Positions 5,190 to 5,372 of a stretch of 5,372 nucleotides of DNA are shown here, piece by piece. Both the position numbers and the translations under genes were made by a program. Source of the stretch: JALCSJ01 sp036788835 (GTDB lineage Bacteria > Bacillota > Negativicutes > Acidaminococcales > Acidaminococcaceae); assembly GCA_036788835.1 (NCBI GenBank), contig DAIQMR010000061.1, positions 1 through 5,372 on the forward strand. Reading direction: 5' to 3'. Positions within the stretch are counted from its first letter, which is position 1, and every line of letters begins with the position of its first letter. A model generated the notes under the pieces. It was given only the letters and a program-made list of their open reading frames with translations. It made no database searches and was not told the origin of the DNA.

Positions 5190-5317
5190 CACCATATATC
5201 TACCGTAGGAACTACGGGAAGTAACGCTTGCGGAGACGGTGTCAGACGCAAAAGCTTGTGCCATGCGCAGTCGTCAGCGAAGCAAGAATCCCGCGACTTT
5301 AGTCGTGGGAGGTTCAA
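5189..5317 (+). ncRNA. Presumed omegaRNA scaffold and right end of the tnpB element
   Basis: Between the tnpB stop and 5317 lies GC-richer, structured sequence: hairpin ccgtag-gaa-ctacgg (5203-5217), a long-range acacc/ggtgt pairing (5189-5193 with 5238-5242), ttgcg/cgcaa (5228-5232 with 5247-5251), and a terminal 9-bp hairpin with one G-T pair (5290-5298 with 5301-5309) followed by ggttcaa. In IS605 elements the omegaRNA spans the end of tnpB and this right end, and the bases directly downstream serve as guide; here that would start at 5318. The 5' limit is unknown and may extend into tnpB. Expression is unproven. Confidence 0.6.
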
Positions 5318-5372
5318 GGTGCATCAGAACTCTTGTATGATGTTTTTGGCGATATCGGGGCTCACGCTAGAA
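5318..5372 (+). pseudogene. C-terminal part of a RidA-family (YjgF) gene, interrupted by the element and cut by the window edge
   Basis: In frame from 5318 this reads GASELLYDVFGDIGAHAR. It fits the 'nGASdLlvevFG..G.HARsAVGv' segment near the C-terminus of the RidA-like YjgF/endoribonuclease-type family, and this window ends just before the expected SAVG. RidA proteins hydrolyse reactive enamine/imine intermediates from PLP enzymes. There is no start or upstream part in the window; a stop (TAG 5300-5302) closes the frame inside the IS right end. The gene was therefore probably split by insertion of the tnpB element, and the other half may lie elsewhere. The call rests on 18 residues only. Confidence 0.62.

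Larger units (their letters stand above)
4438..5317 (+). mobile_element. Truncated IS200/IS605-family (tnpB-only type) element
   Basis: Consists of the 3' two-thirds of tnpB plus the structured right end. The left end, any tnpA and the first part of tnpB are absent; the break coincides with the end of the 48-bp recombinase repeat at 4437. The right boundary is placed at 5317 because the hairpin and ggttcaa tail end there and RidA coding sequence starts at 5318. With no left end it should not transpose by itself. Confidence 0.72.

Overview
The window looks like an accessory patch of a low-GC Firmicute (Bacillota) chromosome. It is AT-rich, has strong Shine-Dalgarno sites and two near-perfect sigma-A promoters, and is littered with mobile-element debris. 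A Negativicutes (Sporomusa/Pelosinus-like) host is possible, but this is an impression and not a proven assignment.

Layout. Positions 1-247 hold no intact gene: a probable IS200/IS605 right-end hairpin remnant, a strong terminator (132-174), and the minus-strand C-terminal tail of a lost serine recombinase (173-247). Next comes a RelB/RelE-type toxin-antitoxin pair (308-792) with its own promoter and a palindromic operator over the -10 box. After two small hairpins, one resembling another IS605-type end, lies the first copy of a 47-bp palindromic terminator repeat (853-899). Positions 914-2526 form an ArsR-regulated operon: ArsR repressor, ArsP-type permease and a small CxxC thioredoxin. Directly behind it is the 3' half of an AlkD-like DNA alkylation repair gene (2520-2966), then the second copy of the 47-bp repeat (2964-3010). 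A convergent minus-strand gene (3043-4281) encodes a secreted Ntn-hydrolase of the C45/AAT type. A second recombinase tail (4390-4437) abuts a 5'-truncated tnpB (4438-5189). The presumed omegaRNA/right end of that element stops at 5317, and from 5318 the sequence reads as the C-terminal part of a RidA-family protein.

How it works together. The ars-like operon is the main functional unit. The ArsR probably senses a thiophilic toxicant such as As(III) or methylarsenite, the permease exports it, and the thioredoxin probably keeps cysteines or substrate reduced. The TA pair may stabilise the island. The C45 enzyme is an independent extracytoplasmic amide hydrolase or acyltransferase.

The most notable structure is the nesting of repeats. 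Two recombinase 3' ends, which differ only at synonymous sites, bracket about 4.2 kb, and two palindromic terminator repeats bracket the ars operon within that block. On the right, a tnpB remnant carries an omegaRNA end whose natural guide would be the interrupted ridA gene.
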